NCBI GenBank assembly: GCA_008638375.1
Contig: CM018052.1
Span: 27,176,045-27,240,044 of the forward strand
Direction of reading: 5' to 3'
Origin: Nyssa sinensis
Taxonomy: Eukaryota > Streptophyta > Magnoliopsida > Cornales > Nyssaceae
DNA length: 64,000 nucleotides
Made by a program: the position numbers and the translations under genes. Below the pieces are notes generated by a model, which saw nothing but the letters and a program-made list of their open reading frames with translations, was not told the origin of the DNA and did no database searches. Below, one piece after another: positions 9,085 through 22,150 of this stretch (position 1 is its first letter; every line of letters starts with the position of its first letter).

Positions 9085-11501
9085 TGTTGGAAAATTATAA
9101 TGTGTTCCTTTTAGGACTTCATGTTCAAAGTTTGAATAGGACTTCATTTTCACGGTTTGAATGTCGGTATAATTTGATGGACTACAACTAAAACTCAACA
9201 AAATGTGTAAATATGATAAATAGGAATTTGTGGAGATGCACAACCCTAAGGTCATACAAAGTTCCTAAAAATCTCATATACCTTCATGAACTTGACTCTA
9301 GCAACTCCTTTTCTTGTACTTGTTTATGTTGTATGTATATATAATGATCACTAGCCTCTTTATATAGAGTACGTAGATATGTCTAAATTCTTATGATAAA
9401 TGTATTTATTTCCCTTTAACACACACATTGAGATACAGTATACTCACACTTTGAATCTACCAAAGTGACTCTTAAAATCCCAAAACTTTAATACAAGAAT
9501 TGTACCATCTAATACATCTAACTTTAATTACTAAATTCAAAATTACTCCAACAATACTCCACCCCCCTCCCCCGCCTTGGTTTAGAATTTATTATTGCAT
9601 ATTCTCACCAGATGATTTTTTACTAAGATCAAGCTCATCTTTTAACTTCAACTTTAACTCTTCGTTTTCTACACTGCTCTTTTGATACATTTCCAAAAAA
9701 TTTGAAAGCCTTGATTCAACATATCCCAATTCATTGTAGTTGACATCACGAATCACAATGTTATATCGATTCATAAGATGCTCGATCATTTTCAAATCTG
9801 GTTCTTGCTTGGGTCCTTTTTTAGTTGAGTCTTCCCTTCTAAAAATCTTCTTTTTATCATAGCCATCATTAATTTCAACACTTGTTTTGAAATCTGGATT
9901 ATTATCATGTCCAACAGTCTCAACTGAGTAAACTGTTGGTGGAAGATACTTCTCAAGATTATATTTAGATTTGACTTTGAATGAAATCGTCACTATAATA
10001 AGATGTTGGATCTCCATAATTCTATTGTGAAATTACAAACCATCAAACACAACTTTTGATTACTACTATTATCAAACTCAAATTCTTTTTCACAATCACT
10101 TATCACAAAAGCTTCAAATTATCTATTCATTTGGGCTTCACACTTTTTAAGACACTCTAATCTTATACATTCCAATTTTTGGAAACAATTTTTTTGGCTT
10201 GTAGTCTTTTCATGAATAAGCTATTCACTCTTTTGTACTCAGAGACACATACAGAAAGAGAGCATCACTTTTAATTTTCACATTCCACCTTTACTCAAAA
10301 CACAACTTTAGACCTACTGAGCATACATTCAAATTTTGGAAAACAATAAAACAAAATAGGAAAATATCATGACTTTATGCACTATCAATTGACATCTACT
10401 CATACACCCTCTCTATACCCATCAAAAGTTAAACCAATTATTCTCTAAATTTTCCAAATCAGCATAACATCAATTCAAAACTACTTGAGCTTACTCTTTT
10501 TACTTCTCTGGTATTACAATACTTTTAACTCTACAATGGGCTACACATGTACGACGAGCCTCTTTTTTTACAACCCATGGTTCCTCTCTCACTTTGGTGT
10601 AACATACCATAGCTACCCAATCTTCTATGATTGATCATAATCTAGCAAACTTCACTTATTCACACTTAGGTAGCTTCTAAACTTGTTGGTCTTCTGATCC
10701 TTCTAATTATGATACCATGTTGGAAAATGAAAACATGTTCCTTCTAGGAACTTACGTTCACAGTTTGGATATAGGTATAAGTTCATAGGCAATAACTAAA
10801 ACGCAAAAGAATATGTGTAAATATGATAAATAAGAGTTTGTGGAGTTGTACGACTTTAAGGTTGTATAGAGCTCTTAGGAAGCAAAAATAACGTTAAGAA
10901 CTTGATTCTAATAACTTCTTTTCTTCTTTACTTTCTTCAACTTATTTATGTTGTGTGTACATAAAATGATCGGTAACCTCTTTATATAGAGGACGTAGAT
11001 ATATCTAGACTCTTACAATAAATGTATTCATCTCCCCTTCACACACATATTCAATGATAATGTGTTCCTTTTAGGAACCTATTTCACAATTTTGGTTGTT
11101 GTTATAATTTGATGGGAAATAACTAAAACTCATCAAAATGTGTAAATATAAAAAATAGGAGTTTGTGGAGATGTACAATGCTAAAGTCATATAAAGCTCT
11201 TAAGAAACACAAATACCTATAAGAACTTGACTCTAACAACTTCTTTTCTTCTATACTTTCTTCTACTTGTTTATGTTGTATGTACATATAATGATCACTA
11301 GACTCTTTATACAGAAGACATAATTACATCTAGACTTTTTATAGTAAATGTATTTGTATCTCTTTCACACACACATCAAGATGTTTTATACTCACAATTT
11401 GAAATTTTACAAGTGACTCTTAAAATCCCGAGACGTTAATACATGAACTATACCATATAATGCATCAGAATTTAATTACTAAATCCTAAACTACTCTAAC
11501 A
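9085..11501 (-). mobile_element. Non-autonomous Copia-type LTR retrotransposon in GLR copy 1 intron 2
   Basis: Left LTR 9085-9553 begins TGTTGGA and ends TCCAACA. Right LTR 10718-11501 is homologous but longer, because its first part (about 10718-11056) is repeated in tandem with the rest. On the minus strand the right LTR is 5' and is followed by TGGTATCA at 10717-10710, an initiator-Met tRNA primer-binding site. A G-rich polypurine tract (plus-strand ccacccccctcccccgcc, 9561-9578) sits inside the left LTR. Flanks TGTCC and TTTCC are a near-match 5-bp duplication. The 1.16 kb interior has no gag-pol, only the ORF listed separately. Confidence 0.75.
9592..10017 (-). CDS. Unknown 141-aa ORF inside the non-autonomous Copia element
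   Basis: The ORF runs in the same sense as its element and ends close to the polypurine tract. The protein is charged, with Lys/Glu-rich stretches, and its C-terminal third (VESRLSNFLEMYQKS, then ENEELKLKLKDELDL) looks like a coiled coil. No protease, integrase, RT or zinc knuckle is seen. I do not recognise a family. It could be a remnant of gag, a captured host exon, or chance. It is intact over 141 codons in a region otherwise full of stops. Confidence 0.4.
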   Translation of the reverse strand: MEIQHLIIVTISFKVKSKYNLEKYLPPTVYSVETVGHDNNPDFKTSVEINDGYDKKKIFRREDSTKKGPKQEPDLKMIEHLMNRYNIVIRDVNYNELGYVESRLSNFLEMYQKSSVENEELKLKLKDELDLSKKSSGENMQ

Positions 11502-11749
11502 TTTCCCTTGTCTATCAACCACCGATACAGCATGAACGACCTCTTCACCCAAAAGCCACGACCTATGACCATCACATAAATCTCTTCCTTTACCCTATGA
11601 CAATAACATAAATCCCTTCTGTTACCCTACCACCCACTATATGTAGAAATCCCATTAAAAATTGTAGGAAATCTTGTAGAGATTCTCATTAAACAAAAAT
11701 TTTCCAACCAAATCCACACAAAACAAAACCATCTATAGACCTCCTAAAT

Positions 11750-14640
11750 CCCCATGCATCTATATTAACCTCTTATATTTTACTATGGATTTTGAATAAC
11801 AAACCTTTTCCCTTGCTTTCATTACTCAAACCCTAAATGACATAGATGAAGAAAAACCATTTGATCTCTTTAATGCCAAATTTTCCCTTCCTAATGAAAG
11901 TAATAGAGAGCAAACTCAAATCATAGCAGTAGGGTTTACAATGAAAACAATAGCAAAAATCCATAAAAAAAAGTTCTAAGATTGAATAAAACCATTGAAG
12001 TGTTGGATCATATCTTAAAAAAATGGAACAATATGAAACAAAGGAAATCTATGTCCATCATAAATTGTTCTAGAATGGAGAATCGAGGAAGGTAAACTTA
12101 GGCCCATAGTTACAATAAGCGCATGACATTAGAACCTTTATTAACATGTGGCTCAATTAGAATAAGCATTCCCATAATGTTCCCCTAAGCCATGAAATGC
12201 CACCTCTCCATTTTAAATGGTCTAGTGAGAGTTTCAAACTTAATGATCCATCTAATGTTATTGCACATGACCATAATGGATCAAGGAATAATAATGACCA
12301 ATCAAAGAAAAGTATATCTTTTCCTATAGTTATTTCCCCTCATTAAAGAACAATGGATATCCACAAATCCAAATACTTACCTTTAACCCCTTTGAAGACA
12401 TATCCTAAAGCTTGGAATAGGTTGTCAAAGGCTAACAAGAGTTAGGAAATAGTCTGAAACTTTCCTGTATAAGCAACCCTGATGGTTGTGACTCTCAAAA
12501 ATTTGTTGCTGAACCTTTAGAGGTAAAAGGAAAACTCTAAGAAGATAGAAGTTTACATTGGTGGGCTATGTGTTGTGTATTGAACCTATTTTCAAACAAT
12601 TTTGTTAAATTTTATTCACCAAAGATGGAAACAGATGGGCCACAACCAATAACACCTACTAAGATTGGGGTGTTTGTGTTTGCATTTGAGTAGATGGAAG
12701 ACAAGTACCAAGTGATGGATTAGGGCCATGGTCCTTTAAAAATAGATCTCTCATTCTTAAACCCTTATTACATGAGCTTAATTGGAAAGGAAAGTAGTAA
12801 ACATCATACCTGTATGATCAGACTACAAAATCTCAAGCTTCATCTCTAGAATTCCATTACCCTCGGAAAGATTGCTAGCTAACTAGGAAAGACCCTTTCT
12901 TAGATAAGCTAAAAGAAACAAAAGGTCGTATCCTTCACTCGACTGTGCATTGAAAGTACTATTAGAACTTACTATCATCTACATTTTTCCTAATTATGAA
13001 TTGAAGTTTTTATTGGAATTGATTGCACAAATAAAGTCAGTATCCAAGACATTGATGGAAGCATACACCGAAAAAAGTGAATATAAGATTATGTCAATAA
13101 GTTATCCTTCCTGTAAAGTCTTTGGTCATAATTCCTAGAATTTTTCCAAAATTACCACTCAAAACACCAAACAATAGCGGATTAAGAAGGCGAATCAAGA
13201 TGATCAACTAAAGTAAGCCTTGTAGGCAAATGCTAACACTAGTACTGTGACATAAACTTATAACAAAACCTGTTGATAGAACATCCTCAAAATATAACCT
13301 CCAACTCCCAAAATCAATATGAACTCCAAACAATCAACGAATTCCCTAACAAACTTCAACAACCCCAACTTCTGAGGAATATTGATTTTTTCATTCATAA
13401 CCTTTTTAAATTTTTAATGCAACTAATATGATAGAGGAACAAAGTAGAGGCAGATCCACATCCAATGACCCTTCTCCTGATAAAAATAGTGCTAAGTAAA
13501 ATAATATGAAGAATGAAAGATAAAGGATTCTAGAATCAATGGGGTTAGCTAGCCCACCACTATTCTCATGGTTAAATTAGCCGCCTGAAATATTAGGGGG
13601 CTTAATGACCCTTGAAACCATAAGAAAATAAGAGTCTTTAGAAAGATCTATAATGTCTAAATTTTGTGTTATATGTTAATGAGTCCAAAGTGAGGCTTTC
13701 CAACATTGAAGCTACAATGAGGAATGTTTTTAATGGTTGGTCCTGTGCGCAAAACTATCCAAAAAGAGTTTCTTGAATTCTTTTAATTTTGATCAAAATT
13801 CCATTAATCGTAATGTTATCAACATCTCTAAATAGTCTATTATATGGCATATTTAAGTTATAAACACTACTAGGGACTTCATTTGTTGTTTTGTTTATGG
13901 TTCAAATAACCAATATATTAGAAGGCATCTATGAAATCATTTGAGAAAATATCCTAGCATAGCTAAAGGGAATCCATAGATCATTCTAGGGGACTTTAAT
14001 GTTTCTATATTCACTATTGAAAGGATGGGAGGTAGAAAACTTGACAAAAGTGCAGTCACTAATTTCAAGCATTATATTGATGATATTGTAGCCACTCATC
14101 TAAATGCAAAAGGGAATTAGCTTACATGAAGTAACCTTAGAGAGAATGGTAGCCTTTTAAAGCAATCTTGACAGGTTTCTCTTCAATAATGAATGAATGC
14201 AAATTAACCTTCCTAAAATTTTGAGAAAATATTTGACAACCCTAGATTGTTTCAGAATCTTTTCTTCAAATGTCAATTCTCTACTGCTATTTGGAGTGAG
14301 CTGCTACAAATATGGAATATCCATAGAAAGATTGGTGAATGGTCCAGTTGAGTTAGAATGGGCAGTAGCCAATACATAAGGCAATGCAGGTGTTGCATTA
14401 GATTACTAGTGTTATGAGGGAAGCTATTTCAACTTTGAAATCTATAATCAGATCTTTTTTCCAATTGGAACATTAACAGGAATTTTTATTTTTTTGATTT
14501 TATTTTCTCTAATATTATAATCTTAGTTTGTTGGTTTTTGTCTTGTTTTAGGCTATTTCCTTTCGTATATTAGGTGTTACCCCTTTGTTTTCATTGTTTT
14601 CTTTTTCGGCTTATTATTAATAAAATATTACTTTTTCAAA
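11750..14640 (+). mobile_element. Decayed L1-type LINE (ORF1 zinc knuckle, APE endonuclease, 3' end)
   Basis: Plus-strand traces appear in L1 order. Around 13098-13135 is YPSCKVFGHNS, like the zf-CCHC_4 knuckle of plant L1 ORF1. Around 13575-13630 is WNIRGLNDP, start of the apurinic endonuclease. Near 13975-14030 an IILGDFNVS-like stretch is visible in broken frames, the endonuclease catalytic region. The RT is largely gone. The 3' UTR is T-rich and ends with ttaataaaat and an A-rich tail at about 14636-14650. Many stops and frameshifts are present. The start is a guess, as I see only weak ORF1-like sequence from about 11750. Confidence 0.55.
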
Positions 14641-14659
14641 AAACAAAACAAGATAGAAC

Positions 14660-15110
14660 CCCATATATAAAGAAAGGACACAAAACTAGCCTCTAAAGGT
14701 GACAATAAGTTGACATCTCACCGTCAAGCTACAAAAATTAAATCAAATAGCTCGAGGTGAAAGCAAATCTCCCAGTTAAGGTAAAAATTATCCACTTCTT
14801 CTAGTTAGCCATATCTTCTCTAATTGCATTCAAGATATCCTTATTAAGTTGGGCTGAAGTTTTATGGTTATCTTTCATAAATCTTTGGTTCCTTTCATGC
14901 CAAATCCAAGAGATGGAGGAGGACAGACATAATCTAAGCATGACTACCGAGAAAGTTCTCTTTATGTTTTTGATTGCCTAATTGAGCTCTTTGTTCTAGT
15001 AACTAACTTCTTTATTGATGTTTCATATTTGCATAAGCTTTTGCTAGATAGTTAGGGAATTTTTACTAGTAAAGAACATATGTTCTATGGTATTTGGGAT
15101 CCACACGATG
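14660..15110 (-). mobile_element. L1-type LINE tail, minus strand
   Basis: Minus-strand reading contains ISWIWHERNQRF, then KTSAQLNKDILNAIRE, the typical WxERN-containing C-terminus of plant L1 ORF2 after zf-RVT, followed by a 3' UTR. It abuts the plus-strand L1 above tail to tail. It may be the 3' end of the L1 at 17200-18430, separated by later insertions. Confidence 0.55.
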
Positions 15111-15158
15111 ATTAAGAGTCTGACTCAACAAAATGCCAAGATTTTAGATTTTCCTTTG

Positions 15159-15455
15159 TTTTTTTATAACTCGGTATCCGACATTTCGGGACTACTAATC
15201 CGGGAGACCAATCCCATCGTCCACTAGTAGGGGGCCCGATTAAAGCCGAAGTAGCACTCCGTATGGACTGGCCCGAAGAAAAAGTGGCATCTGCTAGGTT
15301 TTGACCTAGCAACCTTGCGGGGCAAGCCCCTTAGTTGTTTTCTACTACACACTTGGCCACTCTCTAGCCCCAAGAGAAAGTAGCATCCACTGGGTTTTGA
15401 CTTGGTGACCTTGAGTGGTAAGCCCCTTAGTTGTTGTCTACCCCACTTGGTTTCA
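15159..15455 (-). mobile_element. SINE, minus strand, with internally duplicated head
   Basis: Read on the minus strand, a tRNA-like segment with ggttgctaggtcaaaacc (B-box type, plus 15298-15315) leads into a body with gggccccctactagtggacg and ends in gataccgagttat plus an A tail (plus-strand T-run 15159-15166). The B-box block occurs twice (about 15295-15330 and 15390-15425), so the head is tandem-duplicated. A second copy of the body is at 20938-21085. Confidence 0.55.
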
Positions 15456-17199
15456 GCTTTACCTTGGTGATTAAACTTCTTTTGCATGTCAGCTACAATA
15501 TAAATTAAAGGGCCTTCTGTATTATTAAATGGTATAGGAATAGACCTAGAGGGAGTGAATAGGTCTATATAGGAAATTAAAAATTATCTTGTCCAAATTT
15601 TAATCTATTTTAGTGTAATTGAGTTCTCCCTTTGGTTGTATGCATATTAAGGGTTATCGTATATGTAATTGAGTATGTGAAATAAAGTAAAAAAAAAAAA
15701 ATCAAGAGATTGACCAATTTAGCATTGTGTTTGTAATATTTCAAAAAAAAAAAATCTATTTTTGACACAATTACACTTAATGACAGATGCAAGGGACAAG
15801 AAATAGATGCATTTTTAACACTAATTTTGTTAGGATTTTTTAAGGAAATATGATTTGCCCTTAAATTTTGATACTTTCAATTTCGTTCACTTAACCAAAA
15901 TTTACAAGAAAAACTTCAATGTTGAAATCCACACTACTCCGCGAAACCTGGTGGTATTAACTTAGTTACACACAATATCAATATGTAGAACTTTGGATCG
16001 TTATAGACTAAATTAACATAGTGACTTTGTATCTTAAGCCTTGTTTATTGATTTGACCTTTCTCTAACTAGCATCCACAAGCATTCTTGTGATATCCACC
16101 ACTTTGAATCCTCGTATGGTCTCACAACGTCAAATCCCACACAACTTTGAACTCTATCGCTTGCACAACCGTGTATCCACAATGGCTTGTACTCCTTATA
16201 TGATGATGTATATGATGCTAGGGTTCTTGATCTATTTTATAATGATCTATTATGAATATGCAATGCATCCAAAATCTATTTGGAAAGTTAGATTAATACT
16301 CAATTTTTAGGTTGCCAAAAATTCTCTCACATTTGTGTATCAAAAGCCTTATAAAGTATGGTTTAGATGCAAAAAAATTGAAGTTTAAATTGAGTTGGGA
16401 AACTATTCTATGAATGCTCATTCAAACGAACCATTAAGCGAGATCAAATGAACCACACTATCCAATCTATCGTTGAAATGAACTTGAGAGTTGTTCAAAC
16501 GAACTCTCTCATTCAAACGAGATCCCACGAGAGCTTACTATTTTTACCAAAACATTTTGGTTTAAACAAACCATCAAACAAAAGTAAACAAGAGCTCTCT
16601 AGAATTTCCTTTCATTCAACGAACCAGGCTCTATGAGAGAGCTTGGTTTACTTGAAATATAATGACTCCATAATTGATACGATTCATTGAGTCAATTATT
16701 ATTCAAAAAACACCACTCGCATATTTTCAAAATAAAATCCATTTAAATATTCTCTTAATGCATGAAGTGTGTGTGAACCAAACCTAATGCAATGTATATA
16801 GTTCTATTACCTCACGCTTACTATTGTGAATGCACTCTGGAATATAAAGATACAACTTTGAGGCTTGAAACACACAAGGTTTGAGAACACAAACTCACAT
16901 AGAGTTGGACGCAATACAACCCATATAGTTTTGTTAACAAGGATTATCCAATACATATATAACTCAAAGTTCTATCATAAAGGCATACTTAGGGATCTAA
17001 TTCATCCAACACATAATTATTAACCAATAAGTTTTGGGTTATGTTCTCCAAGTTAATCCCAAGCTAATTTGGTGCCGAAGATGTCACTCAAATTTTCCTA
17101 TCAACTTAGTTGATTAGTGACTTTAGGATGGGGGAGAAAACAAAGGGGTGTCAATTAATTATAGTGTTGAATTTCCATAGTGGAGTAGGGAGGCCATTT
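15456..17199. other. GLR copy 1 intron 2, unassigned AT-rich sequence
   Basis: No coding similarity recognised. Short segments with repeated TTCAAACGAA/GAACGA words at 16420-16640 resemble words at 41350-41500, hinting at a shared unknown repeat. The evidence is too weak to name a family. Confidence 0.3.
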
Positions 17200-18430
17200 T
17201 CATCTGCAATATCTTATGATGGAGCAACATTAACGTTATAATTATTATTGTTTTCCTGGGTTATGTTATATCCATAAGCAATATTCAAAGGCCTTTGAAG
17301 GTGCTTATTATGATTCCATAAGAAGGTCACATTTCTATCTCTTTTAACTTTACTAATCAGGGGTTTACATTTTATGATTTTCTTCACCTCAACATGGGTA
17401 TGGTTAGCTTCCAAAAGAATCTTCCTTTAATGAAGAATGAGTGTCACCATTTAAGTCATATGTTAACCTTTTTATTGCATAAGTCCAAATGTGTTTCATC
17501 TTGATTGCTTGATTTCAACTTTGGAGTCTTTTTAGTCCAAGGCCCCCTTTATCCTTAGGGTTATAGATAGATTCCTATGCCATCTTAGAGCCTATTTTCT
17601 TAAGCTCAGGTCCAAACCATAAAAACTTCTAAAAATCTTCTTAATGGCTTTCAACACTACTTTTGGGAGAGTTGATACATTCGATCAACATCATTAGATG
17701 TAATGAAGTACAATTGCCATTAATTGAACTCTTCTAACATAGGAAAGATGTTTAGAGGTCCAAGTCTATGTTTTTATTGTAATTTTATCAAAAACGAAGT
17801 CTGAAAATCACTAGGTTTTTGTTTACTTGAGATTAAAGGACTGCGTAGGTAGGTTATTGGGAGAAAGCCCAAATTCATCCTAATGAAAGAAAACATATTC
17901 TCCTTTGTTGTTCTAATAGCACTAGGTATTAACACTAAAATTTTTGGAAGTTTAGGCTGAGACTAGATAGTTGTTTACTTCATCCAAAGCTATTTTTTAG
18001 AGTGAGTACTAAATATTCTTCTTCTACAAAAAAAAAGAAAAATATAATCAAGAAACATCACATTAGATATTTTGAGGGATGAGCGTATGGCGTACCATCA
18101 AAAGCTACAAGATTTTATTCTGTGAGTTAGCAAACTAGAAAAACCTTCCATAACCATTATGAAGATTTATGGAGACATGGGGTCTCCCTGTCTCAAGCCT
18201 TTGCCTCATTTGAAAAATTGCTCAAGTATGCTATTAAACATGATCAAATATATGATGGTCAAGAGCCAAGTTCATATGCATTGAACAAAGGAGATAAGGA
18301 AATCTATAGCTCTAAGGATATCAATTATAAATTTCCATTCAATTGAGTTCTAATATGAATATGGGAAATTCTATAGAGAGTCTATTTGCATATGCAAATG
18401 TTTGTTTTAAGTGATTGAATTCAGTTGTAC
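17200..18430 (-). mobile_element. Decayed L1-type LINE reverse transcriptase
   Basis: On the minus strand, broken frames give GKGLRQGDPMSP followed by an IFIMVMEGFS segment near 18200-18130, the RT fingers/palm motif of L1 elements. Farther along come a degenerate FADD-like region and a thumb/connection segment (LPKVVLKAIKKIFRSF around 17660-17590). There are several stops per 100 codons. Its 3' end is not seen here; the tail at 14660-15110 is a candidate. Confidence 0.6.
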
Positions 18431-18972
18431 TATATTCAAATGGTATCTCTATAGTATTGCCTATAAAGATACTACTTGTCCGCTAACATATATCCATCTA
18501 TAAAGGAGTAGATTATTAAGCACGATGGTTTAGATGAACTATGATAATTCAAATGTAGAAGGGGAGATTATTGGGTGCCACGTGAGGTGAGAACATCACA
18601 ATATAGAGCATTAGAGACATTGTCCAAAAAAAAATATTGAAATTGAAATACATGAATGGGCCTAATGCATTAAATTGAATTCCAACATGTATATCAAGAA
18701 TTATTCATGGCCTCTCGAACAAGTGGCATCAACTTAAGAAATATCCTAAAAAAGTGAAATGTCGGCGATGGTGGATTGAAAAATATCTTGTATAATGAAT
18801 CTTCATCCCCTAATTTAATCTTTTTTGTAACCCCTTATCTGTGATCCTTGCAGGAGATTGGAATATGAGATGTACATTTTAATTTAAAAGAAATTATGGC
18901 AGAGGGGATTGGAATTATTTGTTTTTTTCATCAAAGAAATACACTTATATGCTTATTACTTACATTTTGTAG

Positions 18973-20129
18973 GGGAGCATATTCAATACAACTATACTCT
19001 AATGGTGGTAGTGGTGTGGTTGTTTGTTGTGTTGATTTTAACCCAAAGCTACGGTGCTAGTTTAACTTCAATGCTCACTGTTTCACGACTCTAGACCAAT
19101 GTTGAGCAGTTGAGGAAGACCAATGCCAAAGTTGGCTACTTTGGCACTACATATATAAGGGAATACCTTCAGAAAGCACTTCAATTCAAATTTGAGAACA
19201 TTCAAGAAATGAACGTTGTATATGACTTAAGTGTTTTCGAGAATCACGGTGGTATCTCAACAGCATTTGTTGAAGCCCCTTACGCCAAAGTTGTGGTGAA
19301 CGAATACTGCAAGAAATATGCTATCATAGGACCAACCTATAGATTTGGAGGATTTGGCTTTGTGAGTAAGATGAAAAATTTTCAATTCCTTGAAACTTGG
19401 ATTTTTCCATGCATGGAAGATTACTAAAACAACTATTGCACAAAATTTAATTAAAACTAGTGCGAAAACTTCCTATGTGGTTGAACACCATTCTCATATC
19501 CCAATAAAGAAAGATGCCTCACCTTTCATAGCCTACCTTTGTCCCACCTCTCTCACAAAGGTGGAGTCTACTAATGGGTCACATGTTAGTCCCAAGAACG
19601 TGGACACAACCTTTGTGAAAGAGGTGGGATATCTATCATTACTCTTTTCATCCCTATCTCATTGTATGCTAACTATTAGTTTACCTAATTGTCAATCTCA
19701 AAATAGCAGCAACAACAAGAATGTGCTCATCTACTAAAAGGCCTCAATATAAGATTTGTCTTGGTGTTTTCTATGCAGGTCTTTCGAAAAGGTTATCCAA
19801 TAACTGCAAATGTCTCTGAATCCATAAAAAGACTATTGGAAAATGGCACTCTAAAAAAATTGGAAGATGAGTACTTTGCTTCCTCGTTAGAGTGTTCAAG
19901 CCCTCAAACTACCAAAACAAATGATAGCTTAAGACTCAAGAACTTTTGGGTTCTATACCTCTTCTCCAGTGGCACTTCCACCATTTGTCTTATATTATTC
20001 ATTATTAGCTTGTTGAAGAACTACCGACGCCACCAAGAAAATCAAGTAGGCAACGTTAGGGCAAATGATGAGAGCGCTTGGAAAAAGATACTTAGACTCG
20101 TGCAATACTTGAACAATGCAGATATCTAG
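18973..20129 (+). pseudogene. GLR copy 1, exons 3 and 4 (M2/M3 end, S2, M4, tail), nonsense codon
   Basis: Exon 3 (18973-19361) follows a ttttgtag acceptor. It starts REHIQYNYT, then M3 with VVVVWLFVVLILTQSY and GASLTSMLTVSRL, the plant counterpart of the iGluR gate motif. A TAG at 19092-19094 replaces the Gln expected after SRL. S2 then continues in frame (KTNAKVGYFG, TAFVEAPYAKVVV, GPTYRFGGFGF) to a GTGAGT donor. A 417-bp intron follows. Exon 4 (19779-20129) reads VFRKGYPITANVSESI, FWVLYLFSSGTSTICLILF (M4) and a short basic tail to a natural stop. About seven codons are missing after SRL relative to copy 2. Phases match exon 2. The single nonsense codon would remove S2 and M4, so I call it a pseudogene. 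Confidence 0.88.
19543..19629. repeat. Inverted repeat (MITE-like) in GLR copy 1 intron 3
   Basis: cccacctctctcacaaaggt at the left faces acctttgtgaaagaggtggg at the right, giving a stem of about 25 bp around a loop of about 35 bp. There is no coding capacity. Confidence 0.6.
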
Positions 20130-21690
20130 TTGCATTAAACATGTTTAAATTTAAGCATGATTTAAATGAGGTAGTAATCTAGTAGCTATGAATATGAAAA
20201 TTAATTCCATATGAGAGAATATGAAAGGTTTATAATGATTTATGCGAGTTTAATACATGAGTTATATAATGATGTGTAAATCTGAAAGTTGTTCAATTGT
20301 GGATAAAGTGATTGTTGTGAAGAGATCAACTTGAAGATGTAATCAAAGAACCATGGAACATTATGAAAAGGACTACGCAGAATATTGACTAACGATGTAA
20401 GTCTACATTGTATTGTAGCAAGTTGGTAATAAGTAGTCTAGTATTCTTTGTAATTAATTAGTTTCGTAGTGATAATTTTGTTGCAGTATTGTTGGTTTAT
20501 TTTTAGGAGGATTTCTCACTAAGATCGGTCTTTCACTTGTGTATTATTTTTATTTATTTTGTGTTTATTATTATTATTATTTAAGTTAGCACTTTGCCAT
20601 GATATGATAAGGATCTAATATTTAAATAATTATCTTGATTATTTAGTTAACCAATTTAAGTTCACAATTCTAGTCTTATTAATTGGGTTACTTAATTAGA
20701 GAATTAATTTAAAACTACCTAGGTTACCATGTGTAATAGTTAATTGATTATATTAATTTAGTTAATTAATTATACTCTTAAATTGTCTTATATTATACTG
20801 CTAGTTGCAGTTTTTTTTAAAAAAGGACAGTCATGAAATGAAAAGTGATTGAGCAATGGACTCTGTAGCTCTGGAAAAAATTTAATCATACAACTCAAAA
20901 AATCTAAACTGAAGTTATTAGAAATAATCTTGTATAATTTTTTTTTTAATAACTCGGTATCCAGTCCTTCCGATTAACTAATTTGAGAAACTAATTTTAT
21001 CGTCCACTGACGAGAAGCCTGGTTAAAATTGGGACAGCGCTCCGTATGAGCTGATCCGACATCCGTTGGATTTCGACCAATCTTGTATAAATTATTAATA
21101 ACATCTTTGTGGTGTTCTTATATATGCCAATCAAAATTTTCTCAACCAATTGACGTGGGATAGTCCTTAAATCATATACTCAAGGCCCACTCACCGGCAG
21201 ATCATTGGAGAATGATGCACCCATAGCATTATTTCGGGGCTTATTTTGGTTGAAGTGTAGTCATGACTCACTCAAGGAAGAGTATTAATCGAAGGATTTT
21301 TTAACAAAATGATAGGTATAACCAATTGGACATGATTTTTCCTGACACATCCATATTAGAAATATGATCTGAAATATAAATTAAGAATCACCAGTCGTAA
21401 CTCTAATTTTTTATAATACCTATTGCTTTCCTTGATAAGGAAGCCTGAAACGCAGAAGTCATTGGAAGCTGAACGTCAGAAGGACTGGAATAATTAACGG
21501 GTGTGTGTGTGTGTGTGTAATTTCAGGCTCTATGCTTTATGTTCTTTTTATCTCAGGGCCTACCTCTGTCAAATCAGACTTAGCATTGATTGGAATCAAA
21601 GAAAATAAGAGGAAAAAGATCCAGCGTTGATAAGTCACATGTAGAAGCAGCACAATAAGGATTTGAAATTCTCAGTATGTATTTGGTAGC
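20130..21690. other. Intergenic DNA between GLR copies, with a SINE fragment
   Basis: AT-rich. Positions 20938-21085 are a second, truncated minus-strand copy of the SINE body at 15159-15455 (T-run, ataactcggtatcc, tcgtccactga, gctccgtatg). A (GT)n run lies at about 21500-21519. No gene is seen. Confidence 0.5.
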
Positions 21691-21694
21691 AGTT

Positions 21695-22107
21695 TACCTG
21701 TTCTCCAGTCTCCATAACCCCTGGACCGGATTTAAAAGAATTTGGAGTCCCTAAAATCAACTTTTCCTTCGTTTTTGTTGATTCTTATTTTTTTTGGGCG
21801 TCAAGAGTCAGTGCATGAATAGAAATGACGTGGTTCCTTCTCTCTTCTTGCTCTGACTCACTTCCCAAGCCGCGTGAACTAGCTAGAAGAACCCGGAGCT
21901 AAAAGTAGAAGGCAGTAAAGCTGAAATTGGAAGATAACATAGATGGACAACGTTTGTGTTCTTCAAGTAAAATAGAAACCGTAAATTGGAAGGGTAACTC
22001 CGAAAATTAGAAGTCAAGGGCAAAATCTAAGTCTTGTAGAACATATTATTTTCAAATTTCTTTGATCAAAAAGCTTAATCTGACATATATCCCCCCCCCC
22101 CCTCCCC

Positions 22108-22138
<31 letters not shown>

Positions 22139-22150
22139 GGTTCTGACATT
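21695..22150 (+). promoter_or_regulatory. 5' flank of GLR copy 2
   Basis: Its first 290 bp are homologous to 480-760 upstream of copy 1. The region ends with a (C)n(CT)n tract at 22091-22134, a class of element common in plant core promoters and 5' UTRs. No TATA box is assigned with confidence. Confidence 0.4.
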
